A DNA stretch of 64,000 nt from 2-02-FULL-55-14 sp964581115. GTDB taxonomy: Bacteria > Bacteroidota > Ignavibacteria > UBA10030. A program made the translations under genes and the position numbers. This document shows positions 43,424 to 51,876 of this stretch, one piece after another (the first letter of the stretch is position 1; each line of letters starts with the position of its first letter). The notes under the pieces are model-generated. The model did not search any database and was not told the DNA's origin. It saw nothing but the letters and a program-made list of their open reading frames with translations. Location: positions 248,001-312,000 of the forward strand of contig CAZOMY010000001.1 in assembly GCA_964581115.1 (NCBI GenBank), read 5' to 3'.

Positions 43424-45570
43424 CCGCTCGAAGCGACCCGCACCTCTCGAATCACGTCGCCGACGTGCCATCGATCGACCACGTCCATGCCCTCACGTAC
43501 CAGCGCAAAGATCGTATATCGCGCGTCGAGGTGAGGTGTCGGTAGATGCGTGAAGAAGAACTGCGAGCCTTCGGTGTCGCGGCCGGCGCTGGCCATTCCG
43601 ACCGCACCCCTCTCATAGGAACGGGGCGTTACCTCCGTCCGGATCGAGTAGCCGGGTCCTCCCCAGCCGTCGCCCCGCGGGTCGCCGCCTTGCACGACGA
43701 AGTTCGGAACGACGCGGTGAAAAGTCAAGCCGTTGTAGAACCCCGCACGTGCCAATCGTACGAAACTCAGGACCGTGAACGGCGCTTCCTCGGGCAGGAG
43801 CTGTACCAGGACCGATCCACGATCGGTCCTGAACGTTGCCGTCGGCTTCGACCCAAGCGACCGAAGAAGCGCCCAGTCGTCTGACGTCGGCGGCGGGGGT
43901 GCCGTGCGCGGCGGGACAAGAAAGTCCGTCCGCCCTGAAGATCGCAGCACGCCTACAGCGACCTCCACGACTGAAGCATCATCGCTCGCGAGCATCGCTT
44001 CGACCGCCCGAAGGGCATCAGACCCGCCGAGCGAGCCGAGCGTCTGGATCGCTGCCTGCATCGCCTCGACATCGTCCGGCGCCCGCATGCGCGACAACGC
44101 GGCGGCGACCACTTTGACCGTCCGGGCACGATGACTGCCGCTGTCGATCAGTGCCATGACCGATGAATCGCCAAGGAGCGACGATACGACCGTTGAGATG
44201 CCCATGTCCCGCCGGTCCAAAGCCAGTTCTGCCTGGTCGACAACGAATGTGCTCAGTTCCGACCGGGTCATGCGATCTGGAACGATCGCCCCCAAACCGG
44301 GATGTCGCAGGAAGCGCCGGGCATGGTCCCATGCCGCCATCGCGACCGACGGCGACGGATCTTGCCATGCCGCCGAGATGACCCTCCACCCCGTTGAGGT
44401 CGGCGACATAGAGAAGGCCTCAAAGGACTTTGCCCGCAGCCGCTCCTCGAGCGTCGCTCGACCGACGAGTTCCTCGATGCCCTCGATATCCGCCGGGCTG
44501 AAACGGGCCAACGCCACCATCGATTCTCCCGTCACGAGCGAAGCACGTCCTTCACCCGCCGGAATGAGTCCCCACAGTAACGCTCGGATCGAATCACGAA
44601 GCCCCATGCCGCGCGTCGTCGGACTGTCCGAAGGCAACGCCATCGCGGCCGCGATCACCACGTGATCGTTGCGGTCGGCAAGCCCCTTCGCAAGAATGCC
44701 ACCCATGGCCTCATCCGAACGGAGATGCGCCGCAGCGGACCGTACCGTCTGTACCAGGACACGCCAGTCCCGGTCACGACGCGCAAACTCCAGGTCCGAA
44801 AGTCGCCGGAGGATCTCACGCGCTTCGGGGACGTCGATCCGGGCCAGCATGGTCGCAAGGTTGATCCGCACATCGGCGGAACGGTCGCCGCACAATCGCA
44901 GGAGCACGTCGCGGCGCGATGCGACCTCGGTTTCAAGCAGGGGATGCGGTGCCGATCGGCCCAGCACGTACAGCGCCCGCCATCGCACCTCCGCGTCCCG
45001 GTCGGCAAGGCTCTCGAAGGCGTACCACATGACGCTCGGCGCCCGTTGCCCCCGGATCGCCGCTCGCATCATGGCCGTCAAGACCTCAGCGCGTCGTACT
45101 CCACGATCACGGGCTCCTGCGACCGACAACGAATCAAGCGCCTGAGCCGATGCGAGCCTGCCGAAAGCGTCGAGCATCGCACTCCGGGCCGCTCGATCAC
45201 CCTCCGTCATGGAGAGTCTCAACAGCAAGGAGGCCTGCTCCGAGGCCCCCCGCTGGCCGGCCGCGAATGCGGCCATCGTGCGAACCTTCGCCGCTCGATC
45301 GCGCAGACCCGCGTCGATCCAACGGTTCACGCCCGAATCGGAGCGGTGCGCCATAGCTCGAATCGCGGCCGTGCGGACATCCGCATCCTTCGAGCGGGCC
45401 AACCATACGAGTCGTTCAACATTCCCGACACGCTGATCCTGCAACATCCATGCTTCACGGATCAGCGAGTCCGGTGTTTGCGCATGGACCGTTGCAAGGG
45501 CTGTGGAAAGGGCCACCAGTAGAAAATTCGGGAGACACCGGGCCGACGTCATGGCATTGAGGAGCGACAT
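43399..45570 (-). CDS. exported HEAT-repeat and cyclophilin fusion protein
   Basis: Protein of 723 residues. The signal peptide spans about residues 7-30 (MTSARCLPNFLLVALSTALA); a start at 45552 is an alternative. Residues about 40-550 are HEAT-like helical repeats (DVRTAAIRAMAHRSDSGVNR, KVRTMAAFAAGQ, EVRWRALYVLGRSA, DVRINLATMLARI). The last 165 residues are a cyclophilin-type peptidyl-prolyl isomerase: FVRLARAGFYNGLTFHRVVP, FVVQGGDPRGDGWGGPGY, GSQFFFTHLPTPHLDARYTI. The HEAT part probably selects clients for the isomerase in the periplasm. It follows the TatD gene after 28 bases. Its 3' end overlaps the DUF4835 gene on the other strand. Confidence 0.88.
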   Translation of the reverse strand: MSLLNAMTSARCLPNFLLVALSTALATVHAQTPDSLIREAWMLQDQRVGNVERLVWLARSKDADVRTAAIRAMAHRSDSGVNRWIDAGLRDRAAKVRTMAAFAAGQRGASEQASLLLRLSMTEGDRAARSAMLDAFGRLASAQALDSLSVAGARDRGVRRAEVLTAMMRAAIRGQRAPSVMWYAFESLADRDAEVRWRALYVLGRSAPHPLLETEVASRRDVLLRLCGDRSADVRINLATMLARIDVPEAREILRRLSDLEFARRDRDWRVLVQTVRSAAAHLRSDEAMGGILAKGLADRNDHVVIAAAMALPSDSPTTRGMGLRDSIRALLWGLIPAGEGRASLVTGESMVALARFSPADIEGIEELVGRATLEERLRAKSFEAFSMSPTSTGWRVISAAWQDPSPSVAMAAWDHARRFLRHPGLGAIVPDRMTRSELSTFVVDQAELALDRRDMGISTVVSSLLGDSSVMALIDSGSHRARTVKVVAAALSRMRAPDDVEAMQAAIQTLGSLGGSDALRAVEAMLASDDASVVEVAVGVLRSSGRTDFLVPPRTAPPPPTSDDWALLRSLGSKPTATFRTDRGSVLVQLLPEEAPFTVLSFVRLARAGFYNGLTFHRVVPNFVVQGGDPRGDGWGGPGYSIRTEVTPRSYERGAVGMASAGRDTEGSQFFFTHLPTPHLDARYTIFALVREGMDVVDRWHVGDVIREVRVASSGQRGVRSR

Positions 45571-45598
45571 GGGGATGAATGGCGGATCGTCGAAGAAC

Positions 45599-46411
45599 TC
45601 AGTCGTTTTCGACGGGAAAGCGGAACAAGGATTGTGCGTTGGCTGTTGTCCGCAATGCCACCTCTTCGAACGTGAGATTGAGCATCGCTGCCATCGTCCG
45701 GGCGACATAGGCAACATACGCCGGTTCGTTTCGCCGACCCCGATACGGCGCGGGGGTCAGATAAGGAGCATCCGTCTCGATGAGCACCCTCTCAAGACCG
45801 AGGCGCGGAATGAGGTCGGCGACCGGACTCTTCTTGAACGTGACCATGCCCGGGAACGAAACGTAGTAGCCGGCTTCGAAGAGTTGTCGGGCTTGGTGTT
45901 CCGTGCCGGTAAAACAATGAAAGACTCCCCGATGGGCCTCTTCGTTGCTCCGGCGCCACGAAGGATGCTGCGAGGCGGTCTCAGCGGCGATGGCGATCGC
46001 CTCGTCCATCGATTCACGAGTATGGACGATGACCGGCAGGTCTCGCTCCACAGCCCAAGCCAGTTGCCGACGGAACAGCGCCACCTGGACATCGCGGGGG
46101 GCCAGATCGTAGTAGTAATCCAGCCCGATCTCACCGACCGCCACGATGCCGGGGTCCGCCGTCAGTTGGTGGATCGCTTCGATCTCCTGTTCAGAGACGC
46201 GTGCCGCTTCGTGCGGATGGATGCCGACGGCGGCGAACAGCCACCGATGTCGGCCCGCCAGCATCAGCGCCTTTTGTGACGAAGCTTCGTGCGTTGAAGG
46301 CATCACGATCCTGATCACGCCGGCCTCCCGAGCACGCTCGAGCACTCCATCGAGGTCCTGCGCGAACTCTTCCGACGTGAGGTGTGCGTGCGAATCGGTC
46401 AGGCCCGACAT
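45599..46411 (-). CDS. TatD family metal-dependent hydrolase/DNase
   Basis: Cytoplasmic TIM-barrel hydrolase of 270 residues. Metal-binding motifs in order: DSHAHLTSEEF (residues 6-16), GIHPHEA, VGEIGLDYYYD, PVIVHTRESMDEA, GVFHCFTGT and IETDAPYLTP. The N-terminal HxH, the central Glu and His residues and the final Asp form the binuclear site. The family includes 3'-5' exonucleases and quality-control deacylases. It starts 2 bases after the TonB-dependent receptor's stop, but this probably reflects a compact genome rather than function. Confidence 0.93.
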   Translation of the reverse strand: MSGLTDSHAHLTSEEFAQDLDGVLERAREAGVIRIVMPSTHEASSQKALMLAGRHRWLFAAVGIHPHEAARVSEQEIEAIHQLTADPGIVAVGEIGLDYYYDLAPRDVQVALFRRQLAWAVERDLPVIVHTRESMDEAIAIAAETASQHPSWRRSNEEAHRGVFHCFTGTEHQARQLFEAGYYVSFPGMVTFKKSPVADLIPRLGLERVLIETDAPYLTPAPYRGRRNEPAYVAYVARTMAAMLNLTFEEVALRTTANAQSLFRFPVEND

Positions 46412-46413
46412 GG

Positions 46414-48603
46414 TCAGAACAGGAGGTCCAGCGTGAGCAAGAAGGTGCGCGGAGGAGCCAGATTCCCGACGAGCTCAACATACTGATAGTTGAGCGCATT
46501 CTTGATGGTGACCCCCGGCCGCAGGGGGATCCCTGCGACGTTGACATCGAACGAGCCGCGCAGGTCCACCACGTGGATCGGAACGCGTTCCGATCCATCT
46601 TCGATATCGGCGATAGCGACCAGGTCATCGTCGATCGCTTCCTGACGACTGGCGAACCGGTAGTCGCCCCCACATTGGAAAATGGCGCCGCGCCACTCGA
46701 CCGTGGCCGTAGCAAGAAAGCGCGGACGGAATTTCAGCGGGCCCTTTCGCCCAAGGTCACGTGGCTCCATGGCCGTGACGCCCGCGCGTGTCAACAGACG
46801 ACCGTCCAACCAGCTCCGGGCTGCCGTCAGCTCGGCCCCGACGATCCGGGCCCGGGCGACGTTATTGAATCGGATCACGAAGAGGAGCGGATCGACGCCG
46901 GCCTCGATGAGCTGACGGTACTCTGACACGAAGAAGGCTGCATCGACCGCACCGCCGTCGCCGAACACCTGGTGGACGCCGGCCTCGAAGGACATGCTGC
47001 GTTCAGGCCGCAGGGCGGGATTGGGGACGACGTTCACCGACCCGAATCCTGTCGTGACCGAGGTATACAGCTCGCCGATAGACGGATATCGGAATCCCGT
47101 TCCCCAGGAACCGCGCAGCGTCGTCAACGGGGTCAGGCGCATCGTCACAGCGATGCGCGGGTCGACCTGCGATGCGCCGGCGAGCGCCGAGACCTTCTGT
47201 CGGTCCCAACGCAGGCCTGCGCTCAACGTGACGTCGTCCGTCGCACGGAGCTCGGCCTGCCCGAAGATGGCCACGCCTACGCCCGGATGAGTGCCGAAGA
47301 TGTTCGAGGTGACACGGTCGACATGCGCGGCGGTTCCCGCCACGACCAGGGCCCGTTCGCCCAAAGTCTGCGTCAGCTGGGCATCGGCCGCCAACTGGCC
47401 GGAGGTCGATCGGTTACCGACGGCATGGCCGATCCGATCAAACCAGTCGTTGCCATAGTATTGCGCCCTGGCGAGCAGTCCCCAGCCGCCTCCGATGCTC
47501 CGTCGATGCTCGAGGCCGATCGATCCCCGCGTTGATTCCACCCAACGCTGCTGCTGATCATCCGGAGGCAGGCCGGGTTCTAAGAGGCTCTTCCACCAGA
47601 AGAAATTGCCGTTCAGTCGTTGGACAAGGTTGCCCGTTGCCTGCCATGTCGCTCCCCCCTCTTCTTCCCATGCGATCTTGGAATAGAGTCCATAGCGATG
47701 CGCCACGTCGTTCTGCCGGTGGCTCTCGTCCATCGTCTGATGCGCATGCACAACGAGCCCCACTCCGGCCGGACGGCCAGAGACTGTCACCGAGACGCCG
47801 CTAAGGCGCCGACGGCGCTCGCTCCAGTTCCAACCCTCGTGCGGAAACCGATCGTAGAGACCGCCGAACGACCGCACGAGGGTGCGGGTCTCTTCCCCGA
47901 CGCCTTGGGTAATGATGTTCACAACACCCCCCAAGGCGCTCGATCCGTACAGCGCGGACCCAGCCCCCTTGACGACTTCGATTCGCTCGATCTGCTGTAC
48001 CGGGATCGATTCCCAGTTGATCTCGCCCGTATCGCCCGTGAGCAACGGAATGCCATCCAGGAGCAGCAGGACGCGCGACCCGACGCCACGACTGTATCCC
48101 GACGACCCCCTGATGCTGATCTGATCGTCCACCATCGAGACCCCCGAGACGGAACGGAGTACCTCGTCGGCATTGACCGGCACCCGTGCGATGATCTCCC
48201 CGGCATCAATCAATGCCATGCTGACCGGTGCATCCTCGAATGACTGCACACGCCGGGAAGCGGTGACGATCACCGGACCCGTCGCCACGGCCTCTTCGTC
48301 CATCAGGATTTCCAACGTTGTCACCGACCCCGGTTCCAGTCGCATCGGTCGAATACGGCGGGCCCGGTAGCCGATGTGCGAAACGAGCAACTCGACCTCG
48401 CCCGCCGGGACGCGAAGCAGGAAGGTCCCCGCCGTGTCGGTCGACGTGCCAAAAGGCGACGCCGGGATGCGAACGAAGGCGCCGACGATCGGCTCACGCG
48501 TACGAGCGTCGCGCACATCTCCGCGTATGGTCGCATCCTGAGCCGACATTCGACCGGCAACGAGGATCAGAGCGGCACACCAGAATGCTCGCACGACGCT
48601 CAT
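46414..48603 (-). CDS. TonB-dependent receptor with carboxypeptidase-like domain
   Basis: Outer-membrane importer of 729 residues. Signal peptide SVVRAFWCAALILVAGRMSA; carboxypeptidase-like sandwich (about 22-110, TIRGDVRDARTREPIVGAFV); plug (about 115-230) with PVIVTASRRVQSFEDAPVSM and GAGSALYGSSALGGVVNIIT; barrel to the C-terminal Phe (TFLLTLDLLF). The plug resembles BtuB/CirA-type receptors more than SusC. It overlaps the upstream lipoprotein gene by 4 bases (ATGA), which suggests the lipoprotein helps capture the ligand. No riboswitch or Fur-like site was seen. Iron complexes or cobalamin are the usual ligands, but nothing here decides. Confidence 0.92.
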   Translation of the reverse strand: MSVVRAFWCAALILVAGRMSAQDATIRGDVRDARTREPIVGAFVRIPASPFGTSTDTAGTFLLRVPAGEVELLVSHIGYRARRIRPMRLEPGSVTTLEILMDEEAVATGPVIVTASRRVQSFEDAPVSMALIDAGEIIARVPVNADEVLRSVSGVSMVDDQISIRGSSGYSRGVGSRVLLLLDGIPLLTGDTGEINWESIPVQQIERIEVVKGAGSALYGSSALGGVVNIITQGVGEETRTLVRSFGGLYDRFPHEGWNWSERRRRLSGVSVTVSGRPAGVGLVVHAHQTMDESHRQNDVAHRYGLYSKIAWEEEGGATWQATGNLVQRLNGNFFWWKSLLEPGLPPDDQQQRWVESTRGSIGLEHRRSIGGGWGLLARAQYYGNDWFDRIGHAVGNRSTSGQLAADAQLTQTLGERALVVAGTAAHVDRVTSNIFGTHPGVGVAIFGQAELRATDDVTLSAGLRWDRQKVSALAGASQVDPRIAVTMRLTPLTTLRGSWGTGFRYPSIGELYTSVTTGFGSVNVVPNPALRPERSMSFEAGVHQVFGDGGAVDAAFFVSEYRQLIEAGVDPLLFVIRFNNVARARIVGAELTAARSWLDGRLLTRAGVTAMEPRDLGRKGPLKFRPRFLATATVEWRGAIFQCGGDYRFASRQEAIDDDLVAIADIEDGSERVPIHVVDLRGSFDVNVAGIPLRPGVTIKNALNYQYVELVGNLAPPRTFLLTLDLLF

Positions 48604-49118
48604 GGGAGCACGTTGAACGGCTGAGGCGGTGGCGACGTAAAATCGATCGTGATCCGAAGCCCTTCGACCATCTGTCGCGGCCCAACCGTGACTGAGAGCG
48701 GTTGTCCCGGGTTGTCGGGGTCCTCGAGCATGGCCACCACTCGGAAATTGCCAACGACCAATTCGGGACGGATCTGCTGTATGACACCGACGTACTGATA
48801 GGTGCCGGGGGAGAGCGGGAACCGAAAATCTATGGAGTCTATACCGTAGGGTAGCGATTCGCCGATGGAGGGGTAGAGAAAGATCGTGCGGGGTTCGATC
48901 AACACACCCGTAATGACCTTAGAGGAATCCAGCGGATACTGCAACGAGGCGAATAGCCAGAGACCCTCGACGCTATCGGCGTCCGGCCAGATCGCCGGCG
49001 GCGCGACCGTGATGCGGCCCGCCATTCCAGGCTCCAGAACGGGAGGCGTCAGTCCTTCGTCGCACGACGGAAGAGCCGACAAGGCAAAGATCGCCATGAA
49101 CACACAAAGAAGGCGCAT
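48600..49118 (-). CDS. small lipoprotein co-encoded with a TonB-dependent receptor
   Basis: Predicted lipoprotein of 172 residues with lipobox SALPSC (Cys19). The mature part is beta-rich (RITVAPPAIWPDADSVEGLW, then FRFPLSPGTYQYVGVIQQI), resembling a single Ig-like or carboxypeptidase-like domain; no named family recognised. It is translationally coupled to the receptor. The promoter at 49125-49153 puts the transcription start at the ATG. Confidence 0.78.
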   Translation of the reverse strand: MRLLCVFMAIFALSALPSCDEGLTPPVLEPGMAGRITVAPPAIWPDADSVEGLWLFASLQYPLDSSKVITGVLIEPRTIFLYPSIGESLPYGIDSIDFRFPLSPGTYQYVGVIQQIRPELVVGNFRVVAMLEDPDNPGQPLSVTVGPRQMVEGLRITIDFTSPPPQPFNVLP

Positions 49119-49124
49119 GCGTTG

Positions 49125-49153
49125 AATCTACTGGTTCGGGCCGGGAGAAGCAA
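49125..49153 (-). promoter_or_regulatory. promoter for the lipoprotein-receptor operon
   Basis: Minus-strand TTGCTT (49153-49148), 17 bases, TAGATT (49130-49125). The start codon at 49118 is 7 bases beyond the -10, so the mRNA would be leaderless. It lies back to back with the menG promoter. Confidence 0.5.
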
Positions 49154-49158
49154 TCGCA

Positions 49159-49187
49159 TTGGAAATCGGGGGACCGTTCGGTATATT
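49159..49187 (+). promoter_or_regulatory. promoter for menG/ubiE
   Basis: TTGGAA (49159-49164), 17 bases, TATATT (49182-49187). It gives a leader of about 20 bases before the GTG start at 49217. Confidence 0.6.
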
Positions 49188-49216
49188 GACCGCCGAACCG
49201 ACCGTGCCAGGACACT

Positions 49217-49930
49217 GTGGCCGCCTCACGAGATGAAGTCCGCAGGATGTTCGACGCGATCGCGCCGACCTACGACCTGCTCAACCGTCTCCTCAGTTTC
49301 GGCGTCGACGCCTCATGGCGAAGGAGGTTGATCCGATCGCTGGGCGGCATCGGCGGCCGACGCGTGCTGGATGTTGCGTGCGGGACCGGCGACCTGCTGA
49401 TTGGGTTCGCCGGGTCCGGGCCCGGATTGCTCGTCGGGGTCGATCTTTCCTTCGAGATGCTCCGAACGGCCGGTCGTCGCATGCGGCAACGAGGTATCGA
49501 CGCATTGCTGACGACGGGAGCGGCCGAGGCGTTGCCGCTGGCGAGCGGCATGTTCGATATCGTGACGGTAGCGTTCGGCATCAGGAATTTCGAGGATGTC
49601 GCAAGAGCCCTCCGCGAGATGCGTCGCGTGCTCCGTCCGGGAGGCCAGATGCGGATCCTGGAATTCTCGCGCCCTCCTTCCGGACCGTGGGGCGCGCTGT
49701 TCAGATGGTACTTCTTTTCAATTCTGCCGAAGGTCGGCCGCTGGATCTCGGGGCACCCCGTGGCATACTCGTATCTGCCGGCCTCGGTCGCGTCGTTCCA
49801 CGATGCCGACACGCTTGCAACACTCGTACAGGACGCAGGCATGACGGTCATCGAGGCTCGACGGTTCACCGGCGGCATCGCCACACTGTGGCTGGCGGAA
49901 CGACCTCTTTCAGACGTCGCTGAGACATGA
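49217..49930 (+). CDS. menG: demethylmenaquinone methyltransferase (UbiE/MenG family)
   Basis: SAM-dependent C-methyltransferase of 237 residues making menaquinone (or ubiquinone) for respiration. The GTG start at 49217 gives the conserved beginning VRRMFDAIAPTYDLLNRLLS. Motif I is VLDVACGTGDLLIGFAG; motif II region VTVAFGIRNFEDVARALREM; motif III RVLRPGGQMRILEFSRP. The C-terminal region has SYLPASVASFHDADTLATLV, as in MenG. Menaquinone is the likely substrate because FCB bacteria generally use it. It overlaps the amidohydrolase gene by 4 bases. Confidence 0.94.
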   Translation: MAASRDEVRRMFDAIAPTYDLLNRLLSFGVDASWRRRLIRSLGGIGGRRVLDVACGTGDLLIGFAGSGPGLLVGVDLSFEMLRTAGRRMRQRGIDALLTTGAAEALPLASGMFDIVTVAFGIRNFEDVARALREMRRVLRPGGQMRILEFSRPPSGPWGALFRWYFFSILPKVGRWISGHPVAYSYLPASVASFHDADTLATLVQDAGMTVIEARRFTGGIATLWLAERPLSDVAET

Positions 49931-50856
49931 TCGGACTGTTCAAAATATTCGACGCACACGTTCACTTTTACTCGAACAGCTACTTCAAGTTCCTGGTCAA
50001 GCAGAAGCCGAACCGGGCAGACATCAATTCCGAGCTTCGGAGCCTTGCATCCAAGGGGCATATCGAGATTCCCGGTGAGGATCCCGTACAGCTGGCCAAG
50101 CGCTGGATCGACATCATCGACAAGTGGAAGCTCGAGCGCCTGATGCTGTTCGGGTCGATGCCCGGCGACGAAGATGCCGTCGTCAAAGCGGTGCAGGCTT
50201 ACCCCACTCGCTTCAGCGGCATGTTCACGGTCGACCCCAACTCGAACGTGCTCATGGAGAACGCCGAGAAACGGCTGAAGCAGGATAAGTTGAAGGGCAT
50301 CCTGCTCTATCCCTCCTTGTATCAGATCAGCCCCAACGACGAATGGCTGTATCCGCTGTACAACCTCCTCCAGGAGGTGAAGGGGATCGCCTTTGTGCAT
50401 TTCGGCAAGCTCATCATGCGACCCCGAGAATTCGCGGGCGTACCGCTCGTGACCGACGAAAGTTTCGCCGACCCGCTCGCCCTGCTGCCGGTCGCCAAAA
50501 AGTTCACCGGCATCCGATTCATCGTACCCAACTTCGGGGCCGGCAGATTCGATGAGGTCCTCGAGCTCGGAAAGCAATGTCCCAACGTTTACCTGGATAC
50601 TGCCGGCTCGAATTCTTGGATCCAGGAGCATCCCTCCAAGCCGGATCTGCGTAAGGTCTTCCAGCGCTCGCTCGAGGTATACACCTCCAGCCGTATTCTG
50701 TTCGGTTCTGATTCCGGCATGCTTCCGCGGGGCTACCGCTACGACATCGTCGATAATCAGCTCAAACTGGCGCAGGAGATGCGGATCCCCATCCCCGACA
50801 TCAAGAAGATCTTTTTCGAGAACATGGCCGCGCTCGTCGATAGCGCGAATCCCTGA
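49927..50856 (+). CDS. amidohydrolase-2 family metal-dependent hydrolase
   Basis: TIM-barrel protein of 309 residues. Metal ligands visible: IFDAHVHFYSNSYF (HxH at the first strand), GIAFVHFGKLIMRPREFA (central His) and ILFGSDSGMLPRG (final Asp). This pattern fits amidohydrolase-2 proteins such as ACMSD-like decarboxylases and lactonases. Its start overlaps the menG stop (ATGA), so a link to quinone metabolism is possible but unproven. Length is usual for the family. No substrate can be named. Confidence 0.82.
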   Translation: MIGLFKIFDAHVHFYSNSYFKFLVKQKPNRADINSELRSLASKGHIEIPGEDPVQLAKRWIDIIDKWKLERLMLFGSMPGDEDAVVKAVQAYPTRFSGMFTVDPNSNVLMENAEKRLKQDKLKGILLYPSLYQISPNDEWLYPLYNLLQEVKGIAFVHFGKLIMRPREFAGVPLVTDESFADPLALLPVAKKFTGIRFIVPNFGAGRFDEVLELGKQCPNVYLDTAGSNSWIQEHPSKPDLRKVFQRSLEVYTSSRILFGSDSGMLPRGYRYDIVDNQLKLAQEMRIPIPDIKKIFFENMAALVDSANP

Positions 50857-50879
50857 TCGGAACGAGCCCCCAGAACGAC

Positions 50880-50903
50880 GAACGGCGCCATGTGGCGCCG
50901 TTC
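50880..50903. terminator. bidirectional terminator between convergent genes
   Basis: Perfect 10-base stem (GAACGGCGCC and its complement) with an ATGT loop, between the amidohydrolase and the TIR-like gene, which converge here. On the plus strand it is followed by CGCATTT. Strong stem and ideal position. Confidence 0.7.
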
Positions 50904-50926
50904 CGCATTTCAGCAGTGAGTGTCGA

Positions 50927-51781
50927 CTACAGGCTGATCTTGTAGCCGGCTCCCTTCAACTCTTTCATGATCGCCAGGCTTGCCTCTTCGAGCTTGACCA
51001 CGATCGGCTTCACGCTGATTCCCGGGACATTCTTGGGAAACGCGACGTCGCTCATGTGCAGGACCGAGACATGGCCTTGTCCCAGCTTTCCGACGAAGTG
51101 TCCCAATTCGAACATGGCGTACGCGAGGTCGTCAGAGTTGAAGACGAAGAAGGCGTACTTGATATCGTCGGAGTGCTTGAACGTATCGAGCGCAAGCATC
51201 TGGCCATGGACCCGCGGGACAGCCACTTCTTCAAGCCCGATCTCTGAAAGGAACTGCGTCAACTGCAGCCGAAGGGGGTCTTCTTCTTCGCCGATGACGT
51301 AGACCCGCGATCCGGCCCCGGTGGCCGGCGGAGCTGGCGCAGGAGCCGCCGGCTGAGCCGCCGCCGCGGGCTTCTGGGGCGGCCGGAGGATCCGGGCACC
51401 ACCTGTCGACTCAGGCGTCGACGGAGATGCGGAGGGCGCCGCCGGCGCAGCGCCAGGAACGACCGTCGCGAGATCCGGAGAGCTTTTCAGCTTCTCAAAC
51501 AGCTCTTTAATACAGGTCTGAATGAGCTGAGCGGAGGCCTGGTAGAAGAACCCGCCGTTCTGATCGCCGAGGATCTTGGTCTTGTACGGAAACGCGATCG
51601 GGCCTGCTTGCTCAAGCGCTTCGAGGCATTGCTTCCGCCAGTCGAGGTATTTGGCCTGCAACCGCGCGTTGTATCCGGAGAACTCAAAGCCCCCCAGCGG
51701 CACGAGTTGCGTGCCGGTGGCGACGAGCGATTCGAGCTTTTGGACGATAGCGGCTGACATGGCGGAAGTGCGAATGGACAT
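50927..51781 (-). CDS. stand-alone protein with C-terminal TIR-like (CAP12/PF10137-type) domain
   Basis: Predicted cytoplasmic protein of 284 residues in three parts: a helical N-terminal domain (about 8-105, LQAKYLDWRKQCLEALEQAG; FYQASAQLIQTCIKELFEKL); an Ala/Pro-rich linker (about 106-158); and a Rossmann-like C-terminal domain (159-284). The last matches my memory of the nucleotide-binding TIR-like family PF10137: RVYVIGEEEDPLRLQLTQFL, FFVFNSDDLAYAMFELGHF, VGKLGQGHVSVLHMSDVAFP, then KELKGAGYKI. FELG-F-GKLG is the family hallmark. At the usual catalytic Glu position it appears to have Asp (LDTF), so NADase activity is uncertain. ATG 51781 is used; ATG 51760 is possible. No cyclase gene is adjacent. 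Function in defence or NAD signalling is inference only. Confidence 0.72.
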   Translation of the reverse strand: MSIRTSAMSAAIVQKLESLVATGTQLVPLGGFEFSGYNARLQAKYLDWRKQCLEALEQAGPIAFPYKTKILGDQNGGFFYQASAQLIQTCIKELFEKLKSSPDLATVVPGAAPAAPSASPSTPESTGGARILRPPQKPAAAAQPAAPAPAPPATGAGSRVYVIGEEEDPLRLQLTQFLSEIGLEEVAVPRVHGQMLALDTFKHSDDIKYAFFVFNSDDLAYAMFELGHFVGKLGQGHVSVLHMSDVAFPKNVPGISVKPIVVKLEEASLAIMKELKGAGYKISL

Positions 51782-51785
51782 TAAC

Positions 51786-51821
51786 CCCTGTCGCACCAAG
51801 ACCTTGCCAAGGTCGACAGGG
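51786..51821 (-). promoter_or_regulatory. nested hairpin in the leader of the TIR-like gene
   Basis: Outer perfect 8-base stem (CCCTGTCG 51786-51793 with CGACAGGG 51814-51821) around an inner palindrome (ACCTT/AAGGT arms, 51801-51813). In the transcript the 3' arm carries the AGGGG just before the ATG at 51781, so folding would hide the ribosome-binding region. It could instead be a terminator for metG, whose stop is 55 bases upstream, though no T-run follows. Confidence 0.5.
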
Positions 51822-51876
51822 ATTTGTCAAGATGAGAATATACGGCTTCATCGTTCGTGAAGCAAAGTGTTGTCGT

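Noticed and set aside
49270..50631. Minus-strand open frame opposite menG and the amidohydrolase
   Set aside because: Spans two good genes on the other strand and contains no recognisable motif.
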